In this document: in pieces, positions 24,525 through 33,487 of the stretch
Position numbering within the stretch: position 1 is the first letter of the stretch
Layout of the letters: every line of letters begins with the position of its first letter
Source of the DNA: Saccharopolyspora_C sp040643635
GTDB lineage: Bacteria; Actinomycetota; Actinomycetes; Mycobacteriales; Pseudonocardiaceae
Direction of reading: 5' to 3'
Length of the DNA: 64,000 nt
Assembly: GCF_040643635.1 (NCBI RefSeq)
Contig: NZ_JBEYUS010000011.1
Span: 60,708-124,707 of the forward strand
Position numbers and translations under genes: made by a program
The notes under the pieces: model-generated
Database searches by the model: none
The model's input: only the letters and a program-made list of their open reading frames with translations
Told to the model about the DNA's origin: nothing

Positions 24525-25655
24525 ATGAGCGACGTGCTCGGCGCCGACGTGGCGCTGACCGACCTTCCGCTGCGCGAGGACCTGCGCGGCCGCAGCCCCT
24601 ACGGCGCCCCGCAGCTGGACGTGCCGGTGCGGCTGAACACCAACGAGAACCCCTACCCGCCGCCGCCCGAACTCGTGGCCGACGTGGCCGAGGCGGTCCG
24701 CGAAGCGGCCGAGTCGCTGCACCGCTACCCGGACCGGGACGCGGTGGCGCTGCGGGAGGACCTGGCCGCGTACCTCAGCGGCGCCACCGGCGTCGCCGTC
24801 TCGCACCGCAACGTCTGGGCCGCGAACGGGTCCAACGAGGTGCTGCAGCAGGTGCTGCAGGCGTTCGGCGGACCGGGGCGCAGCGCCCTGGGCTTCGAAC
24901 CGTCGTACTCGATGCACCCGATCCTGTCCGCGGGCACCCGCACCGACTGGCTGCCCGCGCCCCGCCGCGCCGACTTCAGCCTGGACGGGGCGCAGGCGGC
25001 GGCGATCGTGGCCGAGCGCCGCCCGGACGTGGTGTTCGTGACCAGCCCGAACAACCCGACCGGCCAGGTGGTCCCGCAGCAGGACCTGCGCGCGGTGCTC
25101 GACGCCGCCCCGGGGATCGTGGTGGTCGACGAGGCCTACATCGAGTTCTGCACCGAACCGAGCGCGATCGAGCTGATCGACGACTACCCGGCGAAGATCA
25201 TCGTCAGCCGCACCATGAGCAAGGCGTTCGCGTTCGCCGGCGGCAGGCTCGGCTACCTCGCCGCCGCCCCCGCGATGATCGACGCGCTGCTGCTGGTGCG
25301 GCTGCCGTACCACCTGTCGGCGCCGACCCAGGCCGCCGCCCGCGCCGCGCTGCGGCACGCGAAGGCGACCCTCGGCTCGGTGCGGGCGCTGGCCGACGAG
25401 CGCGACCGCGTCGTGGCGCGGCTGGGCGAACTCGGCTTCAGCCCCGTGCACAGCGACGCGAACTTCGTGCTGTTCGGCCGGTTCACCGACGCGCACGCGG
25501 CGTGGCAGCGCTACCTGGACGCCGGAGTGCTGATCCGCGACGTCGGCATCGCCGGACACCTGCGGGTCACCATCGGCACCCCCGAGGAGAACGACGCGTT
25601 CCTGGCCGCGAGCAAGGGCCTGATGGACGCGGTGAACGAGGAGAACACGCGATGA
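24525..25655 (+). CDS. hisC: Histidinol-phosphate aminotransferase
   Basis: HisC is a fold-type I PLP enzyme that forms histidinol phosphate from imidazole-acetol phosphate. The 376-residue product shows LNTNENPYPPP, NGSNEVLQQ, SPNNPTGQ, VVVDEAYIEF and the lysine loop SRTMSKAFAFAGGRLGY. It follows hisD by 22 bases and overlaps hisB by four. Confidence 0.96.
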   Translation: MSDVLGADVALTDLPLREDLRGRSPYGAPQLDVPVRLNTNENPYPPPPELVADVAEAVREAAESLHRYPDRDAVALREDLAAYLSGATGVAVSHRNVWAANGSNEVLQQVLQAFGGPGRSALGFEPSYSMHPILSAGTRTDWLPAPRRADFSLDGAQAAAIVAERRPDVVFVTSPNNPTGQVVPQQDLRAVLDAAPGIVVVDEAYIEFCTEPSAIELIDDYPAKIIVSRTMSKAFAFAGGRLGYLAAAPAMIDALLLVRLPYHLSAPTQAAARAALRHAKATLGSVRALADERDRVVARLGELGFSPVHSDANFVLFGRFTDAHAAWQRYLDAGVLIRDVGIAGHLRVTIGTPEENDAFLAASKGLMDAVNEENTR

Positions 25656-26284
25656 CGGCGACCGAGGCGGCGTTCGCGCCGGGCACCCGCACCGGCAAGG
25701 TGGAGCGCACCACCAAGGAATCCTCCGTGCTGGTCGAGCTGGACCTCGACGGCACCGGGCAGGTCGACATCGACACCACGGTGCCGTTCTACGACCACAT
25801 GCTCACCGCGCTGGGCACGCACGCCGCGTTCGACCTGACGGTGAAGGCGTCCGGCGACATCGACATCGACGCCCACCACACCGTCGAGGACACGGCGATC
25901 GTGCTCGGGCAGGCCCTGCGCCAGGCGCTCGGCGACAAGAAGGGCATCCGCCGCTTCGGCGATGCCTGGATCCCGATGGACGAGACCCTGACGCACGCCG
26001 CCGTGGACGTCTCCGGCCGCTCGTACTGCGTGCTGACCGGGGAGCCCGAGCAGTACAACAGCTTCACCATCGGCGGGAACTACCCGTTCGTGCTGAACCG
26101 GCACGTGTTCGAGTCGCTGGCGTTCCACTCGCAGATCAACCTGCACGTGCGGGTGATCCACGGCCGGGACCCGCACCACATCGCCGAAGCCCAGTACAAG
26201 GCGATCGCCCGCGCGCTGCGCGCCGCCGTGGAACCCGACCCGCGGTTCGCCGGCGTGGTCCCGTCCACGAAGGGTGCGCTGTAA
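25652..26284 (+). CDS. hisB: Imidazoleglycerol-phosphate dehydratase
   Basis: HisB is the 210-residue monofunctional form, as in other actinobacteria. The manganese-binding repeats DAHHTVEDTA and DPHHIAEAQYKA are intact. The ATG overlaps the hisC stop. In related genomes hisH normally comes soon after; here it is 8.85 kb away. Confidence 0.96.
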   Translation: MTATEAAFAPGTRTGKVERTTKESSVLVELDLDGTGQVDIDTTVPFYDHMLTALGTHAAFDLTVKASGDIDIDAHHTVEDTAIVLGQALRQALGDKKGIRRFGDAWIPMDETLTHAAVDVSGRSYCVLTGEPEQYNSFTIGGNYPFVLNRHVFESLAFHSQINLHVRVIHGRDPHHIAEAQYKAIARALRAAVEPDPRFAGVVPSTKGAL

Positions 26285-26437
26285 ATGCAGGCGCTCGGCC
26301 CGATCGTGCTGCTGGCCGTCGCCGGCTTCCTCGTCGGCGGCGTCGCCGCGACCTGGAAGACCGCCCGACTGGCGGCGGTGGTCCTCGGCGTGCTGGCGGT
26401 GCTGGCGGGGGCGGGTGGGATCGCCTGGTTGCTGTGA
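26285..26437 (+). CDS. Very small two-segment membrane protein after hisB
   Basis: The ATG follows the hisB TAA directly, giving 50 residues with two hydrophobic segments (GPIVLLAVAGFLVGGVAA and AAVVLGVLAVLAGAGGIAWLL) joined by WKTARL. There is no internal rare codon usage, and GC3 is high. A similar small membrane protein follows hisH (35765-35962), so both his blocks end or continue with one. It is probably co-transcribed with hisB; function unknown. Confidence 0.6.
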   Translation: MQALGPIVLLAVAGFLVGGVAATWKTARLAAVVLGVLAVLAGAGGIAWLL

Positions 26438-26493
26438 CGGGGATGTGAACAGCAACCAGGCGAAAATCGTGGCCCCTCGGCTTGCTCGCCGGG

Positions 26494-26649
26494 GCGGGTG
26501 GCGGAACCTCAGCGGTTCCCTCGCTGCGGGATCGTTTTCACCGGTGGCTCCGCCACAGGCGAAAACGCTGTCCTCGCGAGGAAACCGCTGAGAACCCCCG
26601 GGTGGTCCGGCTGCGCGCGTGGTCGCTGCTCAGCGGCTTCGCCGCTGAC
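26494..26649 (+). repeat. Dispersed structured intergenic repeat, copy C (reference copy)
   Basis: The element is about 155 bp. A long hairpin has outer arms 26508-26524 and 26576-26592 (16 of 17 positions complementary), inner arms CGTTTTC (26533-26539) and GAAAACG (26561-26567), and an apical GTGGC-TCC-GCCAC hairpin (26544-26556). A second hairpin (about 26630-26648) reads CAGCGGC-TTC-GCCGCTG. Copies A and B preserve the pairing through two-sided changes. It lies between the hisB-linked small gene and the convergent esterase gene. Confidence 0.8.
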
Positions 26650-26688
26650 GGGACCGGATCGATGGCGCCGCCGGGTTCTGGTTCTCGC

Positions 26689-27615
26689 TCAGGCGTGCAG
26701 CGGGTGGTTTTGGAAGAACTTCCAGATCAGGGGGGTTGCTTCGATGACCGTCGGGTCGTCGGAGTCCGGGTTGGACGAGCGGCTCGGCCAGTCGTGCCCG
26801 AGCTCGTCGATGCGGTAGTGCACCAGCGCGCCGCGGTCCGCGCAGCCCCTCCAGCGCTGCTTCGTGACCAGGTCCTGCGGCTCGTCGGTGACCGGGTCGG
26901 GGGAGCACCCGTCGCGCTCCGCCCACCCGTCGAGCCAATCCGGGATGGCGGGCAGGCCCTTCTCCGGATTCCCGTCGTAGGGGATCGTGTCGTCCGCGGT
27001 GCCGTGGAACGAGATCATCGGCACCGGCGCGGACGGCGAGCACTCCCCGCTCTGCGGGTAGTAGGCCCCGGCGACCGGCGCGAACGCGGCGATGCGGTCG
27101 CCCAGGCGGCAGGCCAGCACGTTGGTGAAGCCACCGCCGTTCGACTTCCCGGCCGCGTACACCCGGTCGGTGTCCACGCAGAAGTCGTCCTCGACCCGGT
27201 CCAGCAGATCCCGGGTGAACTGCACGTCATCGGCGTCCGCCGAATACGGCGCGCCCTCCCACGCGGTCCCGCCGTCGGTGCCGACCAGGCCTTGCGGGTA
27301 GACGGCGATCGCGTCCACCTCGGAGAACTTCGACAGCCGCTCCTGGTACTCGGCGGTGCGGTTGTGGCCGTGGAAGGACAGCACCACCGGAGTGGCCCGG
27401 TCCCCGTCGTAGCTCTCCGGCACGTGCACGAGGAATTCCCGCGTCCGGCCACCGGAGGTGAGTTCCTGGTGCTCGGTGGTGCCCGGCTCGATCTCGGGAC
27501 CGCCGCCGCAGCCGCCGCGCGGGGCGGGCCGCTCCGGGGCGGCCAGGGCCGGTGCGCCGGTGGCGGCGACCACGCCGAGGGCGATCAGCAGGCTCAGCAC
27601 TGCTCTGTGCATCAT
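26689..27615 (-). CDS. Secreted PHB-depolymerase/feruloyl-esterase-like hydrolase
   Basis: The 308-residue protein has a signal peptide (MMHRAVLSLLIALGVVAATGAPALA). It is an alpha/beta hydrolase of the polyhydroxybutyrate depolymerase (LpqC-like) esterase family, with nucleophile S158 in AAGKSNGGG, an acid near D208 (HGTADDTIPYDG), H274 (LGHDWP) and the oxyanion-side LSFHGHN. There are six or more cysteines, consistent with an exported enzyme. The start is ATG 27615, after CAGGAG. The substrate could be a polyester or an aromatic ester. Confidence 0.82.
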   Translation of the reverse strand: MMHRAVLSLLIALGVVAATGAPALAAPERPAPRGGCGGGPEIEPGTTEHQELTSGGRTREFLVHVPESYDGDRATPVVLSFHGHNRTAEYQERLSKFSEVDAIAVYPQGLVGTDGGTAWEGAPYSADADDVQFTRDLLDRVEDDFCVDTDRVYAAGKSNGGGFTNVLACRLGDRIAAFAPVAGAYYPQSGECSPSAPVPMISFHGTADDTIPYDGNPEKGLPAIPDWLDGWAERDGCSPDPVTDEPQDLVTKQRWRGCADRGALVHYRIDELGHDWPSRSSNPDSDDPTVIEATPLIWKFFQNHPLHA

Positions 27616-27659
27616 CGACTCCTGTCTCGGCGCGGTCGCCGCTCGCGGCCGCGCGAACC

Positions 27660-29039
27660 TCACTTGGCAGCGACGGGTTCCTTGCCGGAATCGCCGTCGG
27701 CCGACGAGGATTCTTCCTCGTCGAGGAAGCTCTGCTCGTTGAACGGGTCCTCCTTGGCGAACACCCGCCGCATCTGCTCGCGGTCGATCTCCTGGGTCCA
27801 GGAGCCGATGATGACCGTGGCGATCGCGTTGCCCGCGAAGTTGGTGAGCGCGCGGGCCTCGGACATGAACCGGTCGATGCCGACGATGAGGCCGACGCCG
27901 TCCACGAGCTCCGGCCGGTGCGACTGGAGGCCACCGGCGAGGGTGGCGAGCCCGGCGCCGCTGACGCCCGCGGCGCCCTTCGACGCGATGATCATGAACA
28001 CGAGCAGCGAGATCTGCTCGCCGAGCGCCAACGGCTCACCCATCGCGGAGGCGATGAACAGCGAGGCCATCGTCAGGTAGATCGCGGTGCCGTCGAGGTT
28101 GAACGAGTACCCGGTGGGCACGGTGATGCCGACGACGGGCTTGCTGACGCCGAGGTGCTCCATCTTCGCGATCAGCCGCGGCAGCGCCGCCTCCGACGAG
28201 GACGTCGACAGGATCAGCAGGAACTCGCGACCGAGGTAGCCGAGCAGCTTGAACACGCTGACCCGGGCGAACGCCCACAGCAGCGGCCCGAGCACCAGGA
28301 AGATGAACAGCAGGCAGGTGGTGTAGAAGCCGGCCATGATGATGCCGAGGCCCTTGAGCGCGTCGACCCCGGTGGCGCCGACGACGGCGGCGATGGCGCC
28401 GAACGCGCCGATCGGGGCCACCCACATCACCATCGCGAGGATCTTGAACACGAGCCGCTGGATGTGCTCGATGCCGCGCAGGATCGGCGTGCCCTTGTCA
28501 CCGAGGGCCTGCAGCGCGAACCCGGCGAGCAGCGCCACCAGCAGCGTCTGCAGCACTTCGCCTTCGGTGAGGGCGGAGACCAGGGTGTTCGGGATGATGC
28601 CGATGAGGAACCCGGACAGGCCTTCGGCTTCGCCCGGCGCCTGCTCGCTGCCGCTGGCGCGCAGCTCTTCGGTGAGCTGGAGGCCCTCACCCGGGTGCAG
28701 CACGTTGCCGACGAGCAGCCCGACGACGAGCGCGACGAACGACATCACGAGGAAGTAGCCCAGTGCCAGGCCGCCGACCTTGCCGACCTTCGCGGCCTGC
28801 CGCACGCCGCCGACGCCCAGCACGATGGTGCAGAAGATGACCGGCGAGATCATCATCTTGATCAGGTTGACGAACCCGGTGCCCAGCGGTTTCAGTGCGG
28901 TGGCGAAGTCGGGGAACGCGAATCCGACGGCGATGCCGAGCAGGACCGCGACGATGACGAAGATGTACAGGAAGTGGGTGCGGTCCCGCTTCTTCGGCGG
29001 TGCACCGGCGGCCTCGGGTGCAGCGTCTTTGCTTGCCAC
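27660..29039 (-). CDS. dctA: C4-dicarboxylate:cation symporter (DAACS family)
   Basis: The 459-residue DctA/GltP-type transporter has eight membrane helices and two re-entrant loops. The serine-rich ILSTSSSEAALP loop and TGYSFNLDGTAIY are diagnostic and favour C4-dicarboxylate rather than glutamate transport. The GTG at 29039 is preceded by TAGGAG. It is divergent from a CitA/DcuS-type kinase gene, which suggests control by that two-component system. Confidence 0.88.
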   Translation of the reverse strand: MASKDAAPEAAGAPPKKRDRTHFLYIFVIVAVLLGIAVGFAFPDFATALKPLGTGFVNLIKMMISPVIFCTIVLGVGGVRQAAKVGKVGGLALGYFLVMSFVALVVGLLVGNVLHPGEGLQLTEELRASGSEQAPGEAEGLSGFLIGIIPNTLVSALTEGEVLQTLLVALLAGFALQALGDKGTPILRGIEHIQRLVFKILAMVMWVAPIGAFGAIAAVVGATGVDALKGLGIIMAGFYTTCLLFIFLVLGPLLWAFARVSVFKLLGYLGREFLLILSTSSSEAALPRLIAKMEHLGVSKPVVGITVPTGYSFNLDGTAIYLTMASLFIASAMGEPLALGEQISLLVFMIIASKGAAGVSGAGLATLAGGLQSHRPELVDGVGLIVGIDRFMSEARALTNFAGNAIATVIIGSWTQEIDREQMRRVFAKEDPFNEQSFLDEEESSSADGDSGKEPVAAK

Positions 29040-29196
29040 GGGTCAACTCCTACGGGAAGTACCGATCACTCGGGTCGGCGCTCACTCATTCGGTCGTGTC
29101 TCAGGTCACGAGTATGTCGGGGGAGACTATCGGACTCACCGGTGGTGACCGTCACGGTTGTGTTCATTGAGTTCATGCGGGAGCAACAACAACGTC

Positions 29197-30792
29197 ATGT
29201 CGTATTTCCGGCGGATCGGGCGGACCAGCCTCGCGGCCCGGTTGTTCGTGCTGCAAGTGGTCGTGGTGGCGGTGGTCGTGCTCAGCGGGGTGGCGCTCGG
29301 CTACCTGGCGGCGGAGCAGCGCACCGAGGAGGCCGCGGCGGACGAGGTCGCTGCGGTGGCGCACACGCTGGCCGTCGATCCCGGCGTGCTGGCGGCGGCG
29401 ATCGGCGCCGACCCGCCGCGGATCCTGCAGCCGCGGGCGGAGCGGGTCCGGGCGGCGACGGGCGTCGGGTTCATCACGATCATGGACCCGTCGGGGATGC
29501 GCTACACGCACCCGAACCCGGACCTGATCGGCAAGCGGTTCGTCGGCAACATCGGCGCTGCCCAGCACGGCAGGCCGCTCACCGAGACCTATGAGGGCAC
29601 CCTCGGCCCGTCGGTGCGGGTGGTGGTCCCGGTGCTCGACGAGTCGGGCCGGGTGCGGGCGCTGGTGTCGGTGGGCATCACGGTGCGGGTGCTCACCGCC
29701 GAGCTGAGCGGGCAGCTGCTGGTGCTGGCCGGGGTGGGTGCGGTGGCGCTGCTGTTCGGCGGCGCCGGCGGATACCTGGTGTCGCGGCGGTTGCGCAGGC
29801 ACACGCACGGCCTGACTCCGGCGGAGCTGAGCCGGATGTACGAGTACCACGACGCGATCCTGCACGCGGTCCGCGAAGGCCTGCTGCTGGTGGCGCCCTC
29901 CGGAGCGGTGACGCTGTGCAACGATGGGGCGGCGGTGCTGCTGGGGGTGGACCAGGAGGTGGCGGAGCGGGCGCGCTTCGCGGACCTGGGGTTCCCGGAG
30001 CCGCTGGTGGAGGCGCTCGCGGAGCGGGAACCGGTGCGCGACGAGGTGCACGTGACCGAGGACCGGGTGCTGCTGGTGAACGTCTCCGCGGTGCGCAGCG
30101 GTGACCGCGACCTGGGCAGCGTGGTGACGTTGCGCGATCACACCGAGTTGCAGGCGCTGACGGGGGAACTGGATTCGATGCGCGGGTTCTCCGAGTCGCT
30201 GCGCTCGCAGGCGCACGAGTCGGCGAACCGGTTGCACGCGGTGGTGTCGCTGATCGAACTGGGCCGGGTCGAGGAGGCGGTGGCGTTCGCGACCGCGGAG
30301 CTGGAGCTGGCGCAGCAGCTGACGGATCGCGTGGTGGAAGCGGTCGGCGAGCCGGTGCTGGCGGCGGTGCTGCTCGGCAAGAGCGCGGAGGCGCGGGAGC
30401 GGGGCGTGGAGGTGGTGCTGTCCGAGGACAGCGCGGTCGACGACCGGGCACTGGGCCGGGTGGGCTCCCGCGACCTGGTGACGATCCTGGGGAATCTGAT
30501 CGACAACGCGGTGGAGGCGACCTTCGAGGTGCCCGCGCCGCGGGTCGAGGTGAGCATCCGCTCCGGTGCGGAGGAGCTGTCCATCGTGGTGTCGGACAAC
30601 GGGCCCGGGGTCGATCCGGCGGTGGCCGGGCAGGTGTTCGAGCGGGGCTGGTCGACGAAGCGCCCGGGCCGCGGCCTGGGCTTGGCGCTGGTGGGCCGCA
30701 GCGCGCGGCGCTACGGCGGGTCGGTGCGGGTCGGCGCGGGCCCGGGCGGCCGGTTCGAGGTGCGGATCCCGCTGGCCGAGGTGCGCTCGTGA
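29197..30792 (+). CDS. CitA/DcuS-family sensor histidine kinase
   Basis: The 531-residue protein has a membrane segment at about 15-37, an extracellular PAS-like sensor (about 40-170, with GVGFITIMDPSGMRYTHPNP), a second segment at about 172-195, a cytoplasmic PAS domain (about 215-320), the phospho-acceptor H340 (SQAHESANRLH, the citrate/fumarate sensor type) and a HATPase domain (GNLIDNAVEA, SDNGPGVD, GRGLGLALV). The start at ATG 29197 is my choice; a TTG at 29158 is in frame. The gene overlaps the response regulator and is divergent from dctA, so sensing of external dicarboxylates is likely. Confidence 0.88.
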   Translation: MSYFRRIGRTSLAARLFVLQVVVVAVVVLSGVALGYLAAEQRTEEAAADEVAAVAHTLAVDPGVLAAAIGADPPRILQPRAERVRAATGVGFITIMDPSGMRYTHPNPDLIGKRFVGNIGAAQHGRPLTETYEGTLGPSVRVVVPVLDESGRVRALVSVGITVRVLTAELSGQLLVLAGVGAVALLFGGAGGYLVSRRLRRHTHGLTPAELSRMYEYHDAILHAVREGLLLVAPSGAVTLCNDGAAVLLGVDQEVAERARFADLGFPEPLVEALAEREPVRDEVHVTEDRVLLVNVSAVRSGDRDLGSVVTLRDHTELQALTGELDSMRGFSESLRSQAHESANRLHAVVSLIELGRVEEAVAFATAELELAQQLTDRVVEAVGEPVLAAVLLGKSAEARERGVEVVLSEDSAVDDRALGRVGSRDLVTILGNLIDNAVEATFEVPAPRVEVSIRSGAEELSIVVSDNGPGVDPAVAGQVFERGWSTKRPGRGLGLALVGRSARRYGGSVRVGAGPGGRFEVRIPLAEVRS

Positions 30793-31472
30793 TCTCGGTG
30801 CTGGTGGTGGAGGACGACCCGGTGGCGGGCGAGGCGCACGAGCTCTACGTGTCCAGGGTGGACGGTTTCGAGGTGGCCGGGCGCGCCCGCACCGGGCAGG
30901 AGGCGCTGCGGTTCCTGGAGCACACCCAGGTGGACCTGGTGCTGCTGGATCTGCGGCTGCCGGACATGGACGGGCTGGCGGTGGCGCGGGCGCTGCGCAA
31001 CACGGGCAGCAACGCGGACGTGATCGCGGTGACCTCGGCGCGGGACCTGCGGGTGGTGCGCGCGTCGGTGGCCAGCGGCGTGGTGCAGTACCTGCTGAAA
31101 CCGTTCACGTTCGCGGCGATGCGGGAGAAGCTGGAGCACTACGCCCGGTTCCGGCAGAGCCTCGGGCACGACCGGGAGGCCAGCGGGCAGAGCGAGATCG
31201 ACCGGGCGTTCTCCACCCTGCGCGGGGTGGACCGCGCGTCGCTGCCGAAGGGCATGGGGGAGGAGACGCTGGCCGCGGTGGTCTCGGCGCTGCGCGCGCA
31301 CCGGGAGGGCGCGGCCGCGGGCGCGGTGGGCGAGCTGGCTGGGGTGTCGCGGGTGACGGCGCGCCGCTACCTGGAGTACCTGGTGGACAACGGGATGGCG
31401 GGCCGCGAGCCGCGCTACGGCGGGGTGGGGCGCCCGGAGATGTTCTACCGCTGGGCCGAGAACTCCGGTTAG
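30789..31472 (+). CDS. CitB/DcuR-family response regulator
   Basis: The 227-residue protein has a receiver domain with phospho-acceptor D53 (LLDLRLPDMDG), acidic pocket VVEDD and K103 (LLKPF). A C-terminal helix-turn-helix (AGAVGELAGVSRVTARRYLEYL) is of the CitB type. The GTG start overlaps the kinase stop by four bases, so the pair is translationally coupled. Its likely target is the divergent dctA promoter. Confidence 0.9.
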   Translation: MISVLVVEDDPVAGEAHELYVSRVDGFEVAGRARTGQEALRFLEHTQVDLVLLDLRLPDMDGLAVARALRNTGSNADVIAVTSARDLRVVRASVASGVVQYLLKPFTFAAMREKLEHYARFRQSLGHDREASGQSEIDRAFSTLRGVDRASLPKGMGEETLAAVVSALRAHREGAAAGAVGELAGVSRVTARRYLEYLVDNGMAGREPRYGGVGRPEMFYRWAENSG

Positions 31473-31499
31473 GGGAACTCCGGCTAGGGGGAACTCCGG

Positions 31500-31958
31500 T
31501 CAGGACCGGTCCGCGGACGGCTTGAGCAGCGGCGAGCCGGGGCCTTGGGCGGCCATCTGGTCCTCGGCGTTGTTCAGCGCGCAGGTGCGCAGCGACAGGC
31601 AGCCGCAGCCGATGCACCCGCTGAGCCGGTCGCGCAGCCGTTGCAGCCCGTCGATGCGCGCGTCGAGCTCGTCCCGCCAGGAGCGGGACAGCCGCGTCCA
31701 GTCGGCCTTGGTGGGCGCGTGGTCGGTGGGCAGCGTCGCGAGCGCGTCGGAGATCTGCTCCAGGCTGAGCCCCACGCGTTGGGCGGCGCGGATGAACGCG
31801 AGCCTGCGCAGCACGGGCCGTCCGTAGCGGCGCTGGTTGCCGCCGGTGCGGGTGGAGGCGATCAGGCCGCGTTGCTCGTAGAAGCGCAGCGCGGTCTGGG
31901 CGACTCCGCTGCGGTGCGCGACTTCGCCGATGGTGAGCAGGGAGGGCAGTGCCGACAT
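31500..31958 (-). CDS. soxR: SoxR, redox-sensing MerR-family activator
   Basis: The 152-residue protein has a MerR winged helix (LTIGEVAHRSGVAQTALRFYEQRGLI), a dimerisation helix and the [2Fe-2S] motif C115-x2-C118-x-C120-x5-C126. Actinobacterial SoxR responds to redox-cycling compounds. The ATG is seven bases from the end of a TACGTT -10 hexamer, so the mRNA appears leaderless. The promoter has the 19-base spacer typical of MerR-activated genes, suggesting autoregulation. No classical soxR regulon gene is adjacent. Confidence 0.93.
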   Translation of the reverse strand: MSALPSLLTIGEVAHRSGVAQTALRFYEQRGLIASTRTGGNQRRYGRPVLRRLAFIRAAQRVGLSLEQISDALATLPTDHAPTKADWTRLSRSWRDELDARIDGLQRLRDRLSGCIGCGCLSLRTCALNNAEDQMAAQGPGSPLLKPSADRS

Positions 31959-31964
31959 GCCCCC

Positions 31965-31995
31965 AACGTAGCCGCGAACTTCGCGTTAGGTCGAA
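31965..31995 (-). promoter_or_regulatory. soxR promoter with 19-bp spacer and central palindrome
   Basis: On the minus strand TTCGAC (31990-31995) and TACGTT (31965-31970) are 19 bases apart. The spacer centre is a perfect palindrome of form CGCGAA-N-TTCGCG (31973-31985). The -35 lies inside the last codons of pucR. Confidence 0.6.
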
Positions 31996-33239
31996 CTTCC
32001 GCCCGCGGTCGTGGCCTCCGGGGTGAGCGCGCCGTAGCTGAGCAGGCGCCCGGCGGCGCGCAGCGCGATCTCCAGCTCGAACCGGGCCTGCGGGTCGGTG
32101 AGCGCGTCGCCGAAGAGGTCTTCGAGCTGGTGCAGGCGGTAGCGCACCGTCTGCGGGTGCACCTGCAGCCGGTGCGCGACCTCGGGGGCGCCGCCGCGGG
32201 TCTGCAGCCAGGCCAGCAGGGTGTCGGCGAGCCGGATCTGCTGCTTCGGCTTGAGCCGGTCGAGCGGGGCGAGGCGGGTGTGCACGATCTGCCGGGTCAG
32301 GGTCTCGTCGCTGAGCAGCAGCAGGTGCGTGAGGTGGTCCTCGCAGTGCAGCACGGGCCGGTCCGGCACGAGTCCGGCGTGCGAGAGGTCGAGGAGCTCG
32401 CGCGCCCACCGCAGCGCGTGCGGTGCCCGGTGCAGCTCGACCCGGGGTCCGAGCGCGACCCGCCAGCCCGCGAGCTGCTGCTCCCACGGCGGTTCGCCGG
32501 TGGCGTCCGCGGGGTGCGGCACCAGCAGGTGCGGGTGGTCGCCGTCGAGGTCACCGAGCGCGTCCCAGCCAACGAGCGGTGCGCTGCGGGGTTCCGCTCC
32601 GCCGGTGCGTTCGAGCGCGGCGACGACGAGGGTGTCCGGCAGCATCCAGTCGGCGGCCTCGGCGGCTTCGGCGAGGATGCGGCGCGGTGGCTGCGGATCG
32701 GTGAGCAGCAGTTCCAGCAGTCGACGCCTGCGCCGGGCCCGGGTGCCCGCGGCGCGGGCCTGCGCTTCGGCGAACCCTTCGACGGAGAGCGCGGCGAGCT
32801 CGTCGATGTGCGCGTAGATCGCTTCGCCGAGCAGCAGCATGGTGCGGGGCGCGATGCGGGCGCGTTCGCCGATGCGGGCGGTGCGCCGCCAGGCGAGGCG
32901 GGCGCCGAGCCGGTAGGCCGCCTGCAGGCTGTCGAGGCTGCGGCCTTCGTGCATTTCGGCCTTGCCGAGCGCCCGGTGCACTTCGGCGCAGCGTTCCTGC
33001 GGTGCGGTGGGGTCGGCGATCTGGTCGACGAACTGGTTGAGCGCTTCGTCGACACCGCGTTGGATGGCGCGCACGTACTGCTCGTCCATCGGCCGCGCGT
33101 ATTCGGGGATGCGGAGCTGGATCTCGGTGCGGATCTGGGTGGCGAGGCTGCTCAGCTCGGGTCGCAGGACGGGGGCGAGTTCGCTGGGCAGCGCCGCCCA
33201 CAGGTCCGGTGTGCCGGTGCGGGCCACCCTCGTCGGCAT
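31986..33239 (-). CDS. PucR-family transcriptional regulator
   Basis: The 417-residue protein has a helical N-terminal region (about 1-160), a degenerate GGDEF-like middle and a C-terminal PucR helix-turn-helix (VAHRLQVHPQTVRYRLHQLEDLFGD). The ATG at 33239 follows GGAGAAGGAG; an ATG further upstream in frame (33353) is unsupported. It is divergent from the split transketolase genes, and an 18-bp palindrome (33455-33472) lies between, so it may control them. The effector is unknown. Confidence 0.83.
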   Translation of the reverse strand: MPTRVARTGTPDLWAALPSELAPVLRPELSSLATQIRTEIQLRIPEYARPMDEQYVRAIQRGVDEALNQFVDQIADPTAPQERCAEVHRALGKAEMHEGRSLDSLQAAYRLGARLAWRRTARIGERARIAPRTMLLLGEAIYAHIDELAALSVEGFAEAQARAAGTRARRRRRLLELLLTDPQPPRRILAEAAEAADWMLPDTLVVAALERTGGAEPRSAPLVGWDALGDLDGDHPHLLVPHPADATGEPPWEQQLAGWRVALGPRVELHRAPHALRWARELLDLSHAGLVPDRPVLHCEDHLTHLLLLSDETLTRQIVHTRLAPLDRLKPKQQIRLADTLLAWLQTRGGAPEVAHRLQVHPQTVRYRLHQLEDLFGDALTDPQARFELEIALRAAGRLLSYGALTPEATTAGGSST

Positions 33240-33454
33240 GGGCTCCTTCTCCTGTCGGGTGGGCGCCGGATCGGTTCCGGAAGTGCCACCGGGAAAGTTA
33301 CTACTAGAGAGTAGGGACTTTAATGAGCGGTTCCGCTCGACCCCAACCGGCAATTCGGGTGAATACGAAGGTGGGCGATGCGCGCGGGGTCAACATGAAG
33401 AAGATTCGCCTCTTATTCGAGGAGTCCACTGTGGATCGGTGACGAATCCCTTGA

Positions 33455-33472
33455 CTTCGAGTCAACTCGAAG
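33455..33472. promoter_or_regulatory. Palindrome CTTCGAGT-CA-ACTCGAAG
   Basis: Perfect 8-2-8 dyad ending 15 bases before the transketolase ATG and overlapping the end of TTGAC (33451-33455). It is positioned to block or control the promoter of the transketolase pair. A further small dyad, CTACT-N4-AGTAG, is at 33301-33314 nearer to pucR. Confidence 0.6.
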
Positions 33473-33487
33473 TTCGAGGCTGTCCGC

